The position numbers and the translations under genes are program-made. The notes below the pieces were generated by a model. It saw only the letters and a list, made by a program, of their open reading frames with translations, had not been told where the DNA came from and ran no database searches. Positions 1-7,632 of a stretch of 26,846 nt of DNA are shown here, one piece after another. How positions within the stretch are numbered: the stretch's first letter is position 1; each line of letters opens with the position of its first letter. This DNA is from a virus. Location: IMG/VR virus record IMGVR_UViG_3300009103_000131, positions 1 to 26,846 of that record. The stretch is one strand, 5' to 3'.

Positions 1-29
1 CTAGCTATACATCTTTGGGGCTACGCGAT

Positions 30-380
30 ATGGAGTTTCATCAGTATTTAAAACAACTTAGAATCAAGCGTTTTAAGGATACCAGAAAAATGTGCATTAT
101 GCTCGGTATCTCTAAGGATGTATGGCGTAAAATAGAAAGAGGTATAAACCCTCCGCCTCAAAGATCTGTTTTAAGAAAGTTTTGTGTTTTGGTTTCCGCT
201 TTAAGTTATGAGCAGGCTCAGCTTTTTGCTCTAGCTAGAAAGTGGCAGCCTCACGCAGATACCAATAGCGGTAATCATGTACTTCTGGATAAAGGCTCTA
301 ACTCAGAATGGATAGAAGCCATGACTCGAGAAAACACACCCGATTACGAACATAAATACTGGGGTAAAAACCCTAGATAA
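30..380 (+). CDS. XRE-like helix-turn-helix protein
   Basis: Protein of 116 aa from the ATG at 30; an in-frame TTG at 15 would add five residues. The first ~65 residues resemble an XRE/Cro HTH: an Arg/Lys-rich first helix, then CIMLGIS followed by VWRKIERG, the usual recognition-helix pattern, then a proline turn. It probably binds DNA, as a regulator or as a phage protein reusing the fold. The C-terminal ~45 residues match nothing I know. The stop lies one base from the stop of the convergent phoH gene, so the two units share no terminator. Since the window begins just upstream, its promoter cannot be assessed. The HTH assignment is fairly sure; the role is not. Confidence 0.7.
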   Translation: MEFHQYLKQLRIKRFKDTRKMCIMLGISKDVWRKIERGINPPPQRSVLRKFCVLVSALSYEQAQLFALARKWQPHADTNSGNHVLLDKGSNSEWIEAMTRENTPDYEHKYWGKNPR

Positions 381-381
381 T

Positions 382-1155
382 TCACGCTGCTTGAGCGTCT
401 ATCTTTTTGATAATAAACTTAAGTATGTTTGATCTCATAATATCGTCTTTGTCGAAAACGAAAGAATGAATTTTTTCTTCTATGCTCTCTTCATCTGAGA
501 AGGCTTTCATTATCTTTGCGAAGCTTCCTCTGTTTCCGTTTTTTAGATCGGTTTGCCTATTGTCTCCGCATAGAAACATCTTGGTTCCTTCTCCTATTCT
601 TGTGAGAACGGTTACGATTTCTTTTAGCGAGCTGTTCTGGCACTCGTCAAAAACAACGCACTTATTGTTCCAACTCATACCTCTGCTGAAATTGACTGGA
701 TAAGTTGAGACTCGTCGACTCTTTTGTAATTTTTTGATTTCTTCGTCTGATACGAGCTCATTCAACTTATCCAAAAATGGTAAATTAAAGTAGTGCAACT
801 TGTCGTCTGCGTCTCCGGGCAAAAAGCCTAGTCTTGCGTCAGAGCTTTCCACGGCAGACCTTATGTAAGTTAGATCGTCTACTTTGCTGTCACTAAGAAG
901 CCTCAGTCCACAATAAACAGAAAGTAATGTTTTTGATGTACCTGCAGGCCCTTCTATAAAAATTATTTTGGATTTGTCGCTTAGAGCTAACTTGATTAAT
1001 TCTTTTTGTTTGTCTGTCCATTTGAAACTTTTAACGAAGAAGCTGTCTTTAGTTTTCGCTTTAGCGCTAATAGAAAGGACTCCTCCGTTACGTCCGTTAA
1101 GATATTCTAGTTCTTCTAATGAATCTAAAATAGCAGGAGCTTTTTTTCTTGCCAT
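382..1155 (-). CDS. phoH: PhoH-like ATPase
   Basis: A 257-aa P-loop ATPase of the PhoH family, frequent in phage genomes. The Walker A motif GPAGTSKT is at residues 69-76 and a Walker B motif CVVFDECQN lies around 166-174. A GDNRQTD segment near 197-203 matches the conserved PhoH sensor region. PhoH proteins are related to superfamily-1 helicases and bind or hydrolyse ATP; their job in phages is unsettled, with RNA processing and phosphate-stress roles both proposed. The first ~40 residues are a variable Lys-rich extension. A GTGTATTAAT box lies 18 nt upstream of the ATG, as at several genes in this half. Family assignment is secure. Confidence 0.95.
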   Translation of the reverse strand: MARKKAPAILDSLEELEYLNGRNGGVLSISAKAKTKDSFFVKSFKWTDKQKELIKLALSDKSKIIFIEGPAGTSKTLLSVYCGLRLLSDSKVDDLTYIRSAVESSDARLGFLPGDADDKLHYFNLPFLDKLNELVSDEEIKKLQKSRRVSTYPVNFSRGMSWNNKCVVFDECQNSSLKEIVTVLTRIGEGTKMFLCGDNRQTDLKNGNRGSFAKIMKAFSDEESIEEKIHSFVFDKDDIMRSNILKFIIKKIDAQAA

Positions 1156-1163
1156 GTCATAGT

Positions 1164-1173
1164 ATTAATACAC
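1164..1173 (-). promoter_or_regulatory. GTGTATTAAT box before phoH
   Basis: GTGTATTAAT begins 18 nt before the phoH ATG. The same box (GTGTAWTWWW) precedes five other genes in the first 7.4 kb, mostly at 16-18 nt. I infer a late or middle promoter element; no -35 hexamer is visible. Confidence 0.4.
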
Positions 1174-3329
1174 TACTCCGCAAGTAAGTATCCATACTTT
1201 TCTCTATTATCGGCATACACAAAATCTCCAGAGTTTCTCAAATTATAACAAAAAGTTATGAAGTCTCCTTTCTCCGGTGTAAAGTTCAAGCTGAATTTTC
1301 CTAAGCACCTTTTAACATACTTCTTCTTTATCAAAACAGCCTCTGCTACGTGAGGGCAATTCCAGACCCCCTTTGATTCCCTCGATACTATCTTGAAATA
1401 ATCTGGGAATTCCTCGTACCAACCATTATCATCTACACCCCTCCAAAAATTTGCATAAAGCTGATTTGGTACGTTTAATACAGGGGCTATGATTCCCTTA
1501 TCAGATTTAATTAAATTATTCAGGACATGAGGGTTGTTGAGTATAACATTAGACTTTATCAAAAAAGTATAGTCGTCACCAATTTCATTTGCGTACTCTA
1601 AGGCCTCGTCTAACTGTTTTACGTTTGCTTTAGCTTTCTTGAATTTAAAACTTTTGAAGCCACTTAAAATGTCCACCTGAGAACTAGAAAGACCTTCTTC
1701 CCCGCATATATAAATCGATATCTTTTCTTTAGGGTTGTTTAAGCAGGCTAACCCAAGAACAAAATTTTGCATCTCTTTATTATTCTTAATAAAAGCAAAT
1801 ATAGAAATAGAATAATCTTTTGAAAGTTTTCGTTCTTTAATCGGGTTATATAGAAAGTAGCCTAATCTATTACATGAAATATAATCACAAACCCTATTGA
1901 AAAAAATCTTCGCCCTAGGGCTTCCGTTTCCATGAACAATACAAGGAGAAGTATTAAACAATTTATTTATTAAATTACCTTCGCTACGTTCAGCAGGTAT
2001 CATATAATCCATATCTTCCCAACAACCTTCTGTAGGCTGAAACATAACGCACCGATGATCTAGTTCCATATCGTACTTACCCGAAAGTAATTTATGGGAA
2101 TAATAAAGCTGATCATCATCCGTATCTAATATGGACTCTTCTGTTATTTTTCTAAGCTCAGAAACAGTGCCGATAAAAGTTCCAGAGTTTAGATACTTGT
2201 ACGGAGAATCGGTTTGTGGGTAACTATTAGCTAAGCCCTCATCTGGCCAGCAAGACCTTTCCCCAGCAAAGACCACCTTGGAATTAAAAGTTTTATATCT
2301 TTCCAAGACAAATTCTATAGGCCCCGTAAATACAACATCGTATCCATCCACAAACACAATTAAGTCATCGTCATTTAATTCTTCGCTAGTAAGATATTCT
2401 TTCAGAAAGTTTATTTTTTGTCCTCCTCCGGGGTTCTCTAGTCTAGAAACGTTTCCTCCAGTCCAGCCTTTTTCTATTCCTAATACTTTTAACGGTATTC
2501 CGTACCTTAGAGCAGACTCTTTGAGTCTTATGAGACCGTCGGTTTCTTCAGTGGCTGCTGTTACGACTTTTAGTTTTAATTCTTTGTTTATATAATCGTA
2601 TCTACTTTGAAGCGCCATAGGTTCTCCTTTACCCGTTTCGCTATTTTCGAAGGCGCTATCTTCAGGAGAAACTAGATTACGACCTTCCATTACTGCAAAC
2701 GCATTTAATTTTTCCAAACCCCCGAATAGAGAATTAGCTTGTATGTTTCCGCCCCCTTCACAAACTCTCGATGGAACATACTCGTCTGAGGGAATTAGGT
2801 TTTTAAAATATTCTTTATCGAAAAGCTTTCTGGCTCCTTCTTGGCTTATCAGGGAAGCTAGGCACCAGTAGCTATACTTTGGTTTAACTAGCGTGGCTGA
2901 AACTTGTTCCTCTTCTTCTTTGGACATTTTATTCCTAGCTAAATAAATATAATCAAAATCATTTCCTCTTTCCTCCTTTATCTTGGAGCATCCTTCTATG
3001 AAATTTTTTTCTATAACGGCGTCGTCTTCTAGAAGTAACGCTACATTTACCTTATCCAAAATTATCTTTTCCCATGCTTTGGCATGGCTCAATGCGCATG
3101 CTATGTCGCCTTTGGTGAATGTTCTATTGCTCCAAGGTTCTCTCCATGAAGGAGCGGGCCTAATCCCCTTTTTTTTCAACCACTCCTCGGTAAGATCATC
3201 TCTATCTACAGCATCGATCCTTTCGATAGATGTGGAGTCCTGTAGAATTTCTCTTATCCTATCTCTAACTTTTTCGAACTTATGAAGGTTCCTTTCGACG
3301 TTAATGACATATATTTTATCGAAAATCAT
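1173..3329 (-). CDS. Glycosyltransferase: GT25 plus PLOD/LH3-like domains
   Basis: A 718-aa multidomain glycosyltransferase. Residues 1-215 look like GT25, with an early IYVINVERN strand, a DIACALSH segment and LLLEDD at 98-103. Residues ~253-490 resemble the glycosyltransferase domain of animal procollagen lysyl hydroxylases (PLOD/LH3): VVTAATEETDG, GGGQK, FVDGYDVVF (Asp328, Asp331), CWPD, LNSGTFIG and IVHGNG (His466). In LH3 the equivalent Asp-x-x-Asp and His bind the metal. Residues ~505-718 match the LH3 accessory domain (NFWRG at 627, GVWNCPH at 654, YADNREKYG near the end). The PLOD C-terminal lysyl-hydroxylase domain is absent; a separate 2OG-Fe(II) oxygenase lies at 7625-8191. Likely role is sugar transfer to a protein or glycan acceptor; the acceptor is unknown. 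Confidence 0.85.
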   Translation of the reverse strand: MIFDKIYVINVERNLHKFEKVRDRIREILQDSTSIERIDAVDRDDLTEEWLKKKGIRPAPSWREPWSNRTFTKGDIACALSHAKAWEKIILDKVNVALLLEDDAVIEKNFIEGCSKIKEERGNDFDYIYLARNKMSKEEEEQVSATLVKPKYSYWCLASLISQEGARKLFDKEYFKNLIPSDEYVPSRVCEGGGNIQANSLFGGLEKLNAFAVMEGRNLVSPEDSAFENSETGKGEPMALQSRYDYINKELKLKVVTAATEETDGLIRLKESALRYGIPLKVLGIEKGWTGGNVSRLENPGGGQKINFLKEYLTSEELNDDDLIVFVDGYDVVFTGPIEFVLERYKTFNSKVVFAGERSCWPDEGLANSYPQTDSPYKYLNSGTFIGTVSELRKITEESILDTDDDQLYYSHKLLSGKYDMELDHRCVMFQPTEGCWEDMDYMIPAERSEGNLINKLFNTSPCIVHGNGSPRAKIFFNRVCDYISCNRLGYFLYNPIKERKLSKDYSISIFAFIKNNKEMQNFVLGLACLNNPKEKISIYICGEEGLSSSQVDILSGFKSFKFKKAKANVKQLDEALEYANEIGDDYTFLIKSNVILNNPHVLNNLIKSDKGIIAPVLNVPNQLYANFWRGVDDNGWYEEFPDYFKIVSRESKGVWNCPHVAEAVLIKKKYVKRCLGKFSLNFTPEKGDFITFCYNLRNSGDFVYADNREKYGYLLAE

Positions 3330-3352
3330 TACTTTATTATATCCTTTTTGTA

Positions 3353-3362
3353 GTGTAATTTA
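3353..3362 (+). promoter_or_regulatory. GTGTAATTTA box
   Basis: GTGTAATTTA begins 17 nt before the ATG at 3370 and is one of six copies of the putative late-promoter box of this half. Confidence 0.4.
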
Positions 3363-3369
3363 TAACATA

Positions 3370-3849
3370 ATGGAAAAAGAAGCAATAGATACCATCACTA
3401 GTCCTGAATTCAAAGGAGTTGTTCAGGATTTTCTTGGTAATTATGGGTGGATCATTTTGGTAGCGTTATTGGGCTTTTTCTTCAAGGAAACCGTTCATAA
3501 AGCAGTGGAGGGCTTTATGGTTTGGATGGGCCATGATTTCGATAATGATGATGTTTTATACATTTCTGGCAGACAAGCTAGAATAATTCGCGTTGGAATT
3601 TTAAAAACGGTCTTTTACATGACAGACAGGGGAACTAAGATGATTGTTCCCAATGACAGGTTAAAGATGCTCACCGTTGAAAAGAAGTTAGACAAAAACG
3701 GCGGTACTCCATATTTATGGTCTGGAAGCGAATCCGGATTTAAAGAACAATTCCTAAAAGAAAAAGGAAAAGCCATAACTGCTATAAAAATAGATCCAGC
3801 TCACATCAACGAAGAACTTGGAATTGAGACCCCTGAAGATCGGAAATAA
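3370..3849 (+). CDS. MscS-like mini membrane protein
   Basis: A 159-aa protein read from the ATG at 3370, chosen over an upstream in-frame start because that start would overlap the divergent gene and skip the GTGTAATTTA box. One strong membrane helix (WIILVALLGFFF) is followed by a soluble part whose pattern, FDNDDVLYISGRQARIIRVGILKTVFYMTDRG then IVPNDRL (given here as spaced landmarks), resembles the beta domain of small-conductance mechanosensitive channels, where F-x-x-GD-x-V and iPN are typical. It is much shorter than MscS and has only one evident helix, so it may be a truncated or channel-modulating form. The last 44 nt overlap the 3' end of the opposing glycosyltransferase gene. Confidence 0.55.
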   Translation: MEKEAIDTITSPEFKGVVQDFLGNYGWIILVALLGFFFKETVHKAVEGFMVWMGHDFDNDDVLYISGRQARIIRVGILKTVFYMTDRGTKMIVPNDRLKMLTVEKKLDKNGGTPYLWSGSESGFKEQFLKEKGKAITAIKIDPAHINEELGIETPEDRK

Positions 3850-4711
3850 CAGATTTTATCTTTTGATAAGATTGTTTTTTTTGTTTTTCATCTCCGAAAC
3901 AGTGAACAAATGGTATAGGGTCTTTTGTCTCGATAGGCTTGTCTTTCCCTATTTTTTCGTGGTGCGTTGAGAACCACTTCCAAGTTTGTATATAATGAGG
4001 AATGATCAGCTTGTCGGCTAAATAACCGGCTATTTCAAAAGTCATTATAGGATATAACTCATAAGTCAATAAATTAAAATTCATTTTGGAAAGAGCATAT
4101 CCGAAAAGAATTTCATCCGTCATTGCTCCTGCGATATTGTTCCTATCTTCAAACCCCCTGAAAAAACCGAGCTTGTCGTAGTTAACAAAAGCATATAGAA
4201 GGTGAAGGAAAAATGTTTCCAGCTCTTTTGTTCCGAAATCTTTGTTTATATAAAATATTCCTCCGTGCGCGCAATTTATATTCGTTTGTAGCTTTTCGTT
4301 GATTTCATCTATGTGAGACCAATGATAAGAAGGGTCATGGTAGCCACCTACGCAATTGAAAGGTTGCCCTTTGTCTCTAAAGGTGTCCCAAGCTTTGTCT
4401 GCGCTATAGATACAAAGTACATCGGTATCTATCACAATACATTCTCTATATGGAATATAGTCAAGAAGTTTGAGCCTAGGAAAAATGCAGTATTCTTCAT
4501 GGGTGTTTCTACATAAACCGAACAGAGGCTCGTTCTCGGAAAAGATAATCACATGGTCAAATATATTTCGAGACAAAGCGTATTCATGGTCTTCTTTCTT
4601 AACTAGGATAGAAACCGGAAGATCATCCCCAAAAGCCCTTATGGAAGAAATGAACTGAACAGACTCCTCAATGTATTTCCTCCCAAGAGCTAATTGAAAA
4701 TATCCTTTCAT
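3806..4711 (-). CDS. GT8-like glycosyltransferase
   Basis: A 301-aa protein with a GT-A glycosyltransferase outline. An N-terminal strand (GYFQLALG) is followed by KLLDYIPYRECIVIDTD, in which DTD at 95-97 is the likely metal- and nucleotide-sugar-binding DxD motif. Further landmarks are CAHGGIFYINK around 148-158 and VHCFGDE near 270, comparable to the late His of GT8-type enzymes. No signal peptide or membrane segment is visible, so it should act in the cytoplasm. Together with the GT25/PLOD fusion, the FkbM methyltransferase and the sulfotransferase-like protein it suggests glycan or virion-surface modification. Assignment to GT8 rather than a related family is tentative. Confidence 0.65.
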   Translation of the reverse strand: MKGYFQLALGRKYIEESVQFISSIRAFGDDLPVSILVKKEDHEYALSRNIFDHVIIFSENEPLFGLCRNTHEEYCIFPRLKLLDYIPYRECIVIDTDVLCIYSADKAWDTFRDKGQPFNCVGGYHDPSYHWSHIDEINEKLQTNINCAHGGIFYINKDFGTKELETFFLHLLYAFVNYDKLGFFRGFEDRNNIAGAMTDEILFGYALSKMNFNLLTYELYPIMTFEIAGYLADKLIIPHYIQTWKWFSTHHEKIGKDKPIETKDPIPFVHCFGDEKQKKQSYQKIKSVISDLQGSQFQVLR

Positions 4712-4759
4712 ATTATTTGATTATATGAAAATTTAACACAATACCTAAGTCTTATAAAA

Positions 4760-5122
4760 ATGTACGAATATTCAGCTAAATTAATAAGAGTAGTAGACGG
4801 AGATACGGTCGATGCACTGATTGATTGCGGATTCAGCACCTTCAAAAAAGAACGTATTAGGCTATATGGAATTAATGCCCCAGAAAGCAGAACTAGAGAC
4901 AAAGCTGAGAAAAAGAGAGGCCTAGCTGCTAAAGCCCGTCTTAAAGAATTGATAAAAAAAGGTAAAAACAAATTTATCGTACAAACAAAGATAGACAAAA
5001 AAGGGAAGTTTGGACGCTTATTAGGCGAACTGTTTAACAGTGAAGTAGACGCCTATAAAACTTACAATGAAATTTTAGTAGATGAAGGACACGCTACAGA
5101 GTATTACGGCGGGAAGAAATAG
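4760..5122 (+). CDS. Staphylococcal-nuclease-like endonuclease
   Basis: A 120-aa thermonuclease-fold (SNase) protein, nearly only the catalytic core. VVDGDTVDALID at 11-22, IRLYGINAPE at 33-42 and KFGRLLGEL at 83-91 match the calcium-binding and catalytic positions of the family (metal Asp residues, the Arg in IRL, the Glu after AP, and the Arg in GR). It would cut DNA or RNA to 3'-phosphate ends. No secretion signal is present, so it acts inside the cell, perhaps in host DNA breakdown. The opposite-strand frame over this gene is a shadow. Confidence 0.9.
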   Translation: MYEYSAKLIRVVDGDTVDALIDCGFSTFKKERIRLYGINAPESRTRDKAEKKRGLAAKARLKELIKKGKNKFIVQTKIDKKGKFGRLLGELFNSEVDAYKTYNEILVDEGHATEYYGGKK

Positions 5123-5174
5123 ATGGCTTTTTTGGGTTGTTTTCTTTTTAATTGGCTGGATTTCTATAATTCTT

Positions 5175-5184
5175 GTGTATTAAT
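5175..5184 (+). promoter_or_regulatory. GTGTATTAAT box
   Basis: GTGTATTAAT begins 22 nt before the ATG at 5197; same sequence as the box before phoH. Confidence 0.35.
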
Positions 5185-5196
5185 AACTCAAGACTT

Positions 5197-5454
5197 ATGG
5201 AAGTATCATACGTATTAGACGCTGCCTTTGGATTAGCAGCAATGTTTTTGGGATGGACAGTAAATCGCATATACCACAGCATAGACGAGTTATGGAGAAA
5301 ACATGATGATACCACGCAACGAATAACAAAGTTAGCCATAGAGCTACCAAAGCAATACGTTACGAAAGACGACCTTTCTAAAGCAATAGATATAATTCAT
5401 GAAAGGTTTGACAAAATAGATGCCAAATTAGATCAATTAAATAAATCTAAATAG
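5197..5454 (+). CDS. Small membrane-anchored coiled-coil protein
   Basis: An 85-aa protein from the ATG at 5197. Residues ~5-22 form one hydrophobic helix (AAFGLAAMFLGW). The rest is charged and helical, ending in a heptad-like stretch IHERFDKIDAKLDQL. Such N-terminally anchored coiled coils are common as small phage membrane proteins, including some near lysis genes, but nothing here proves a lysis function. It sits between the nuclease and a second small membrane protein. Confidence 0.6.
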   Translation: MEVSYVLDAAFGLAAMFLGWTVNRIYHSIDELWRKHDDTTQRITKLAIELPKQYVTKDDLSKAIDIIHERFDKIDAKLDQLNKSK

Positions 5455-5475
5455 TTTTCTCCTGTGTATCTTAAT

Positions 5476-5485
5476 GTGTAATTTA
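5476..5485 (+). promoter_or_regulatory. GTGTAATTTA box
   Basis: GTGTAATTTA begins 39 nt before the ATG at 5515. This is the longest spacing among the copies, and this gene is also the one with a clear Shine-Dalgarno (GGGAG, 5506-5510). Confidence 0.35.
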
Positions 5486-5514
5486 GTTAGCCCTGCTGGG
5501 TGGTAGGGAGAAGT

Positions 5515-5832
5515 ATGATGAAAAAAAACGTATCTATGAAGACATTAACTATAACTAAGGTCGGCACATGGTCCTTTGCAAACTTTGCTGGTTTGATGGG
5601 AGTCGTTACGGGAGCAATCAAGGGTATTGTTTTACCTATACTTGCTGCCGTAGGTTCTGGTGGACTTGCTGACGTTGACGCTGCAGTAAAGAGTGTTAGC
5701 TCGGCTGTCGCTACCGACATTTCTGCTGTTGCCGCTTTTGGCATAGCAGGTTGGGTAGCAGGTTGGGTTTATGCTTGGATTGCTAATTGGGTATTGAAGG
5801 CTACTAAAGGCATTCATTTTGAAACCAGTTAA
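5515..5832 (+). CDS. Small Gly/Ala-rich membrane protein
   Basis: A 105-aa protein with two hydrophobic helices (about residues 20-45 and 75-95) and a Gly-rich end, GWVAGWVYAWIANW. The outline, two helices with a G-x-x-x-G/W-rich second helix and a short GIHFE tail, is reminiscent of DUF3566-like small membrane proteins; this is a weak resemblance. It has a real ribosome-binding site (GGGAG, four bases before the ATG), rare in this half, and is followed by a palindrome and a strong terminator, so it is probably expressed strongly as a single-gene unit. A holin role is possible but unproven. Confidence 0.6.
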   Translation: MMKKNVSMKTLTITKVGTWSFANFAGLMGVVTGAIKGIVLPILAAVGSGGLADVDAAVKSVSSAVATDISAVAAFGIAGWVAGWVYAWIANWVLKATKGIHFETS

Positions 5833-5848
5833 TTAAGGACGTCCTTAA
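5833..5848. repeat. Perfect 16-bp palindrome
   Basis: TTAAGGACGTCCTTAA reads the same on both strands. It begins at the stop codon of the small membrane protein and lies 11 bp before the terminator stem. It could be a dimer-binding site; no second copy was seen in the window. Confidence 0.6.
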
Positions 5849-5852
5849 GAAA

Positions 5853-5889
5853 AAAACTACCCCACTTCGAAAGAGGTGGGGTTTTTTTT
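5853..5889 (+). terminator. Strong intrinsic terminator
   Basis: CCCCAC at 5860 pairs with GTGGGG at 5876-5881, followed by eight T. An A-tract precedes the stem, so it could also act on the opposite strand. It closes the 5515-5832 unit. Confidence 0.9.
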
Positions 5890-5901
5890 CGTCTAATTTC
5901 T

Positions 5902-6519
5902 ATGGACTTTTCTGAGTTTAAGCAGTATTCGAAAATAGTTGTTTCTGGGCCTCAAAGATCAGGTACTAATCTCGTATCGAAAGTTCTGTGCGAAGAGCTT
6001 GGTTATACTTTCATAGACGAAGAAGAGTTCGGCTTTCATTTCGAAAAAGACTTTATGGAAATTTTAACGAATAAAAGTAAAATAATAATGCAAGCTCCGG
6101 GTATGTCTCATATTTTGCATAAGCTAACAGAATCTAGTGCTTGCATTGTTTTTTGCCTGAGAGACCCATCAGAGATAATGCAGTCACAGCATAATTTAAA
6201 CTGGGCAGGAGAATCATTCGAAAGACAGAAGTACACGAGACCCGAATACGACTATCTACCCATAGGACTAGTAAAATACATAGAATGGTTCTTTCACCAG
6301 AGAAGCGAGCTTAAAATACCATACAAAGAAATATATTATAATTCATTTAAAAATCATAAATTATGGATCAATAAAGAAAATAGAAAAAAACCAAAAAGAT
6401 GGGCCGTAGTAGATAAAAGCAGCCCAGACGGCTTCGAAAGGTACAATGGAAGCTGGTGCCTGCCAGTTATCCCTCTAGAGTGGGAAAATCAAAAAAACAT
6501 AGAAAAAAGAAAGATTTAA
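5902..6519 (+). CDS. Sulfotransferase-like P-loop protein
   Basis: A 205-aa protein with SGPQRSGT at 15-22, the P-loop-like 5'-phosphosulfate-binding motif of PAPS-dependent sulfotransferases. A second landmark, CIVFCLRDPSEIMQSQ, fits the conserved R-x-P motif that binds the 3'-phosphate. The C-terminal part is Lys-rich and variable. If active, it would transfer sulfate to a glycan or another acceptor, in keeping with the nearby glycosyltransferases. A nucleotide kinase-like function is the main alternative. It starts 12 nt after the terminator T-run. Confidence 0.65.
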   Translation: MDFSEFKQYSKIVVSGPQRSGTNLVSKVLCEELGYTFIDEEEFGFHFEKDFMEILTNKSKIIMQAPGMSHILHKLTESSACIVFCLRDPSEIMQSQHNLNWAGESFERQKYTRPEYDYLPIGLVKYIEWFFHQRSELKIPYKEIYYNSFKNHKLWINKENRKKPKRWAVVDKSSPDGFERYNGSWCLPVIPLEWENQKNIEKRKI

Positions 6520-6521
6520 TG

Positions 6522-6531
6522 GTGTAATTAC
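6522..6531 (+). promoter_or_regulatory. GTGTAATTAC box
   Basis: GTGTAATTAC begins 17 nt before the ATG at 6539, the same distance as at 3370. Confidence 0.4.
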
Positions 6532-6538
6532 ATCTGGT

Positions 6539-6778
6539 ATGAAAAACCATTATAACACTCTTTGGAATTATCTTAATCATCCTGTCGAAGCGGAATACTC
6601 CGATAAAGAAAAAAAGCTGGCTGGCGTAGCCGTTAAGCAAGTTGTTGACAAGCTCAAGGCCCTACTAGAAGAATGGCCTGATAAAGAGCACCCCTACTAC
6701 AAAGATGTTCAAGAAGTGGTTAAATCAAGCAACCCGACAGTAAGAACCCCAAAAGGCGTTATTCATTTGCCTTATTGA
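6539..6778 (+). CDS. Hypothetical protein (79 aa)
   Basis: I do not recognise this 79-aa protein. It is hydrophilic and mostly helical, with a Lys/Glu-rich middle, and ends in a short beta-like tail (GVIHLPY). No motif, signal or membrane segment is visible. A GTGTA box at the usual distance and no overlap with neighbours support it as a real gene. It is followed by the HIT-like gene after 35 bp. Confidence 0.6.
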   Translation: MKNHYNTLWNYLNHPVEAEYSDKEKKLAGVAVKQVVDKLKALLEEWPDKEHPYYKDVQEVVKSSNPTVRTPKGVIHLPY

Positions 6779-6813
6779 TGAATTCGTAGGCTTGCCAGAA
6801 AGTTATCTATAAA

Positions 6814-7167
6814 GTGCGTACTAAATGCGAACTTTGCGAACTAAAAACGAGGCTGCATGTCTATGAGGAGACTGATAGGTGGATTATTATAGATTGTATG
6901 TCATGCTTCCTCCCTATGGCCGTCTGGTGGGGTTCTCCTTTGCATACGATGGATATTTCGGACAAGGACGCCCAAGATATGGAAAAGGCTCTGAGGGACA
7001 TAGGAGAGGCTAAATTTGGCAAGGTGAACATGTACATAGACAAAGTACAAAATCAAGTACCAGACCATCTCCACTGGCACGCCAGACCATATGGCTGGAT
7101 ACCAGATTTTTTAAAATATAAAGCCCCGGATGATCCTGAGGTATTGATATGGAAATCTAAAAGATGA
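6814..7167 (+). CDS. HIT-like protein with CxxC motif
   Basis: A 117-aa protein with a GTG start; no in-frame ATG lies nearby. HLHWHARP at 85-92 is close to the His-x-His-x-His histidine-triad motif of nucleotide hydrolases and transferases, and the strand before it (VNMYIDKVQNQVPD) fits the fold. CELC at 5-8 and CMSC at 28-31 could bind zinc, as in some branches of the HIT family. It would act on nucleotidyl phosphate bonds, substrate unknown. Its stop overlaps the next start (ATGA), so the two are translationally coupled. Confidence 0.75.
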   Translation: MRTKCELCELKTRLHVYEETDRWIIIDCMSCFLPMAVWWGSPLHTMDISDKDAQDMEKALRDIGEAKFGKVNMYIDKVQNQVPDHLHWHARPYGWIPDFLKYKAPDDPEVLIWKSKR

Positions 7168-7358
7168 CCAAAACGGAACAAGAAACTGTATGTATCGCAA
7201 ATCAACTAATAACTATACTCACTTATCATAATTCTATTATCTTAGGTAAGCATAATAAATATGAAGATACTGTCGATGAAATGGTCTCCGAAATAGAAAA
7301 AGTTAAACATAAGTTAGTTTTCCTGCGTAATGGAACAAATAACAAAAAACATGTGTAA
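7164..7358 (+). CDS. Small coiled-coil protein
   Basis: A 64-aa protein starting inside the stop of the HIT-like gene (ATGA overlap). The C-terminal half, VDEMVSEIEKVKHKLVFL, has a heptad pattern. No family recognised. The overlap is the main reason to accept it. Confidence 0.55.
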   Translation: MTKTEQETVCIANQLITILTYHNSIILGKHNKYEDTVDEMVSEIEKVKHKLVFLRNGTNNKKHV

Positions 7359-7362
7359 TATT
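7353..7362 (+). promoter_or_regulatory. GTGTAATATT box
   Basis: GTGTAATATT begins 16 nt before the ATG at 7369 and contains the stop of the preceding gene. Confidence 0.4.
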
Positions 7363-7368
7363 TAAGAG

Positions 7369-7632
7369 ATGCCGGAGTATACTGGAAACAACCCGATGAT
7401 TTTGTCCTCTTTGATTCATGCAGAGACAGACGCAGATTTTCTTGCAACAGGCTACAAAGCTAAAATCACCGACCTACTCGATTCCGGCAACGCTGCGCAT
7501 CTCAACACCCTCAAGAACCACGTCGGCAGAGAATATTTTAGCAAATTATATGAGTTGGGTAAATCTGCCTCTATAACAGACCCTCACGACTCAGGATTTC
7601 GTCCTACCGCGGTTACCGGGTTATATGCTTAA
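7369..7632 (+). CDS. Hypothetical protein (87 aa)
   Basis: An unrecognised 87-aa protein, soluble and mainly helical, with a conserved-looking C-terminus (HDSGFRPTAVTGLYA). The GTGTA box 16 nt upstream and an 8-nt overlap with the following oxygenase gene support it. The overlap suggests coupled translation and perhaps a shared task with the oxygenase. Confidence 0.6.
   Translation: MPEYTGNNPMILSSLIHAETDADFLATGYKAKITDLLDSGNAAHLNTLKNHVGREYFSKLYELGKSASITDPHDSGFRPTAVTGLYA

Noticed and set aside
5122-5184. A 20-codon frame (Met-Ala-Phe-Leu-Gly...) directly after the nuclease gene
   Set aside because: It is short and Phe-rich, ends inside the GTGTA box of the next gene and has no independent support.
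7226-7447. Minus-strand 73-codon frame across 7164-7632
   Set aside because: Antisense to two overlapping plus-strand genes and without a start signal.
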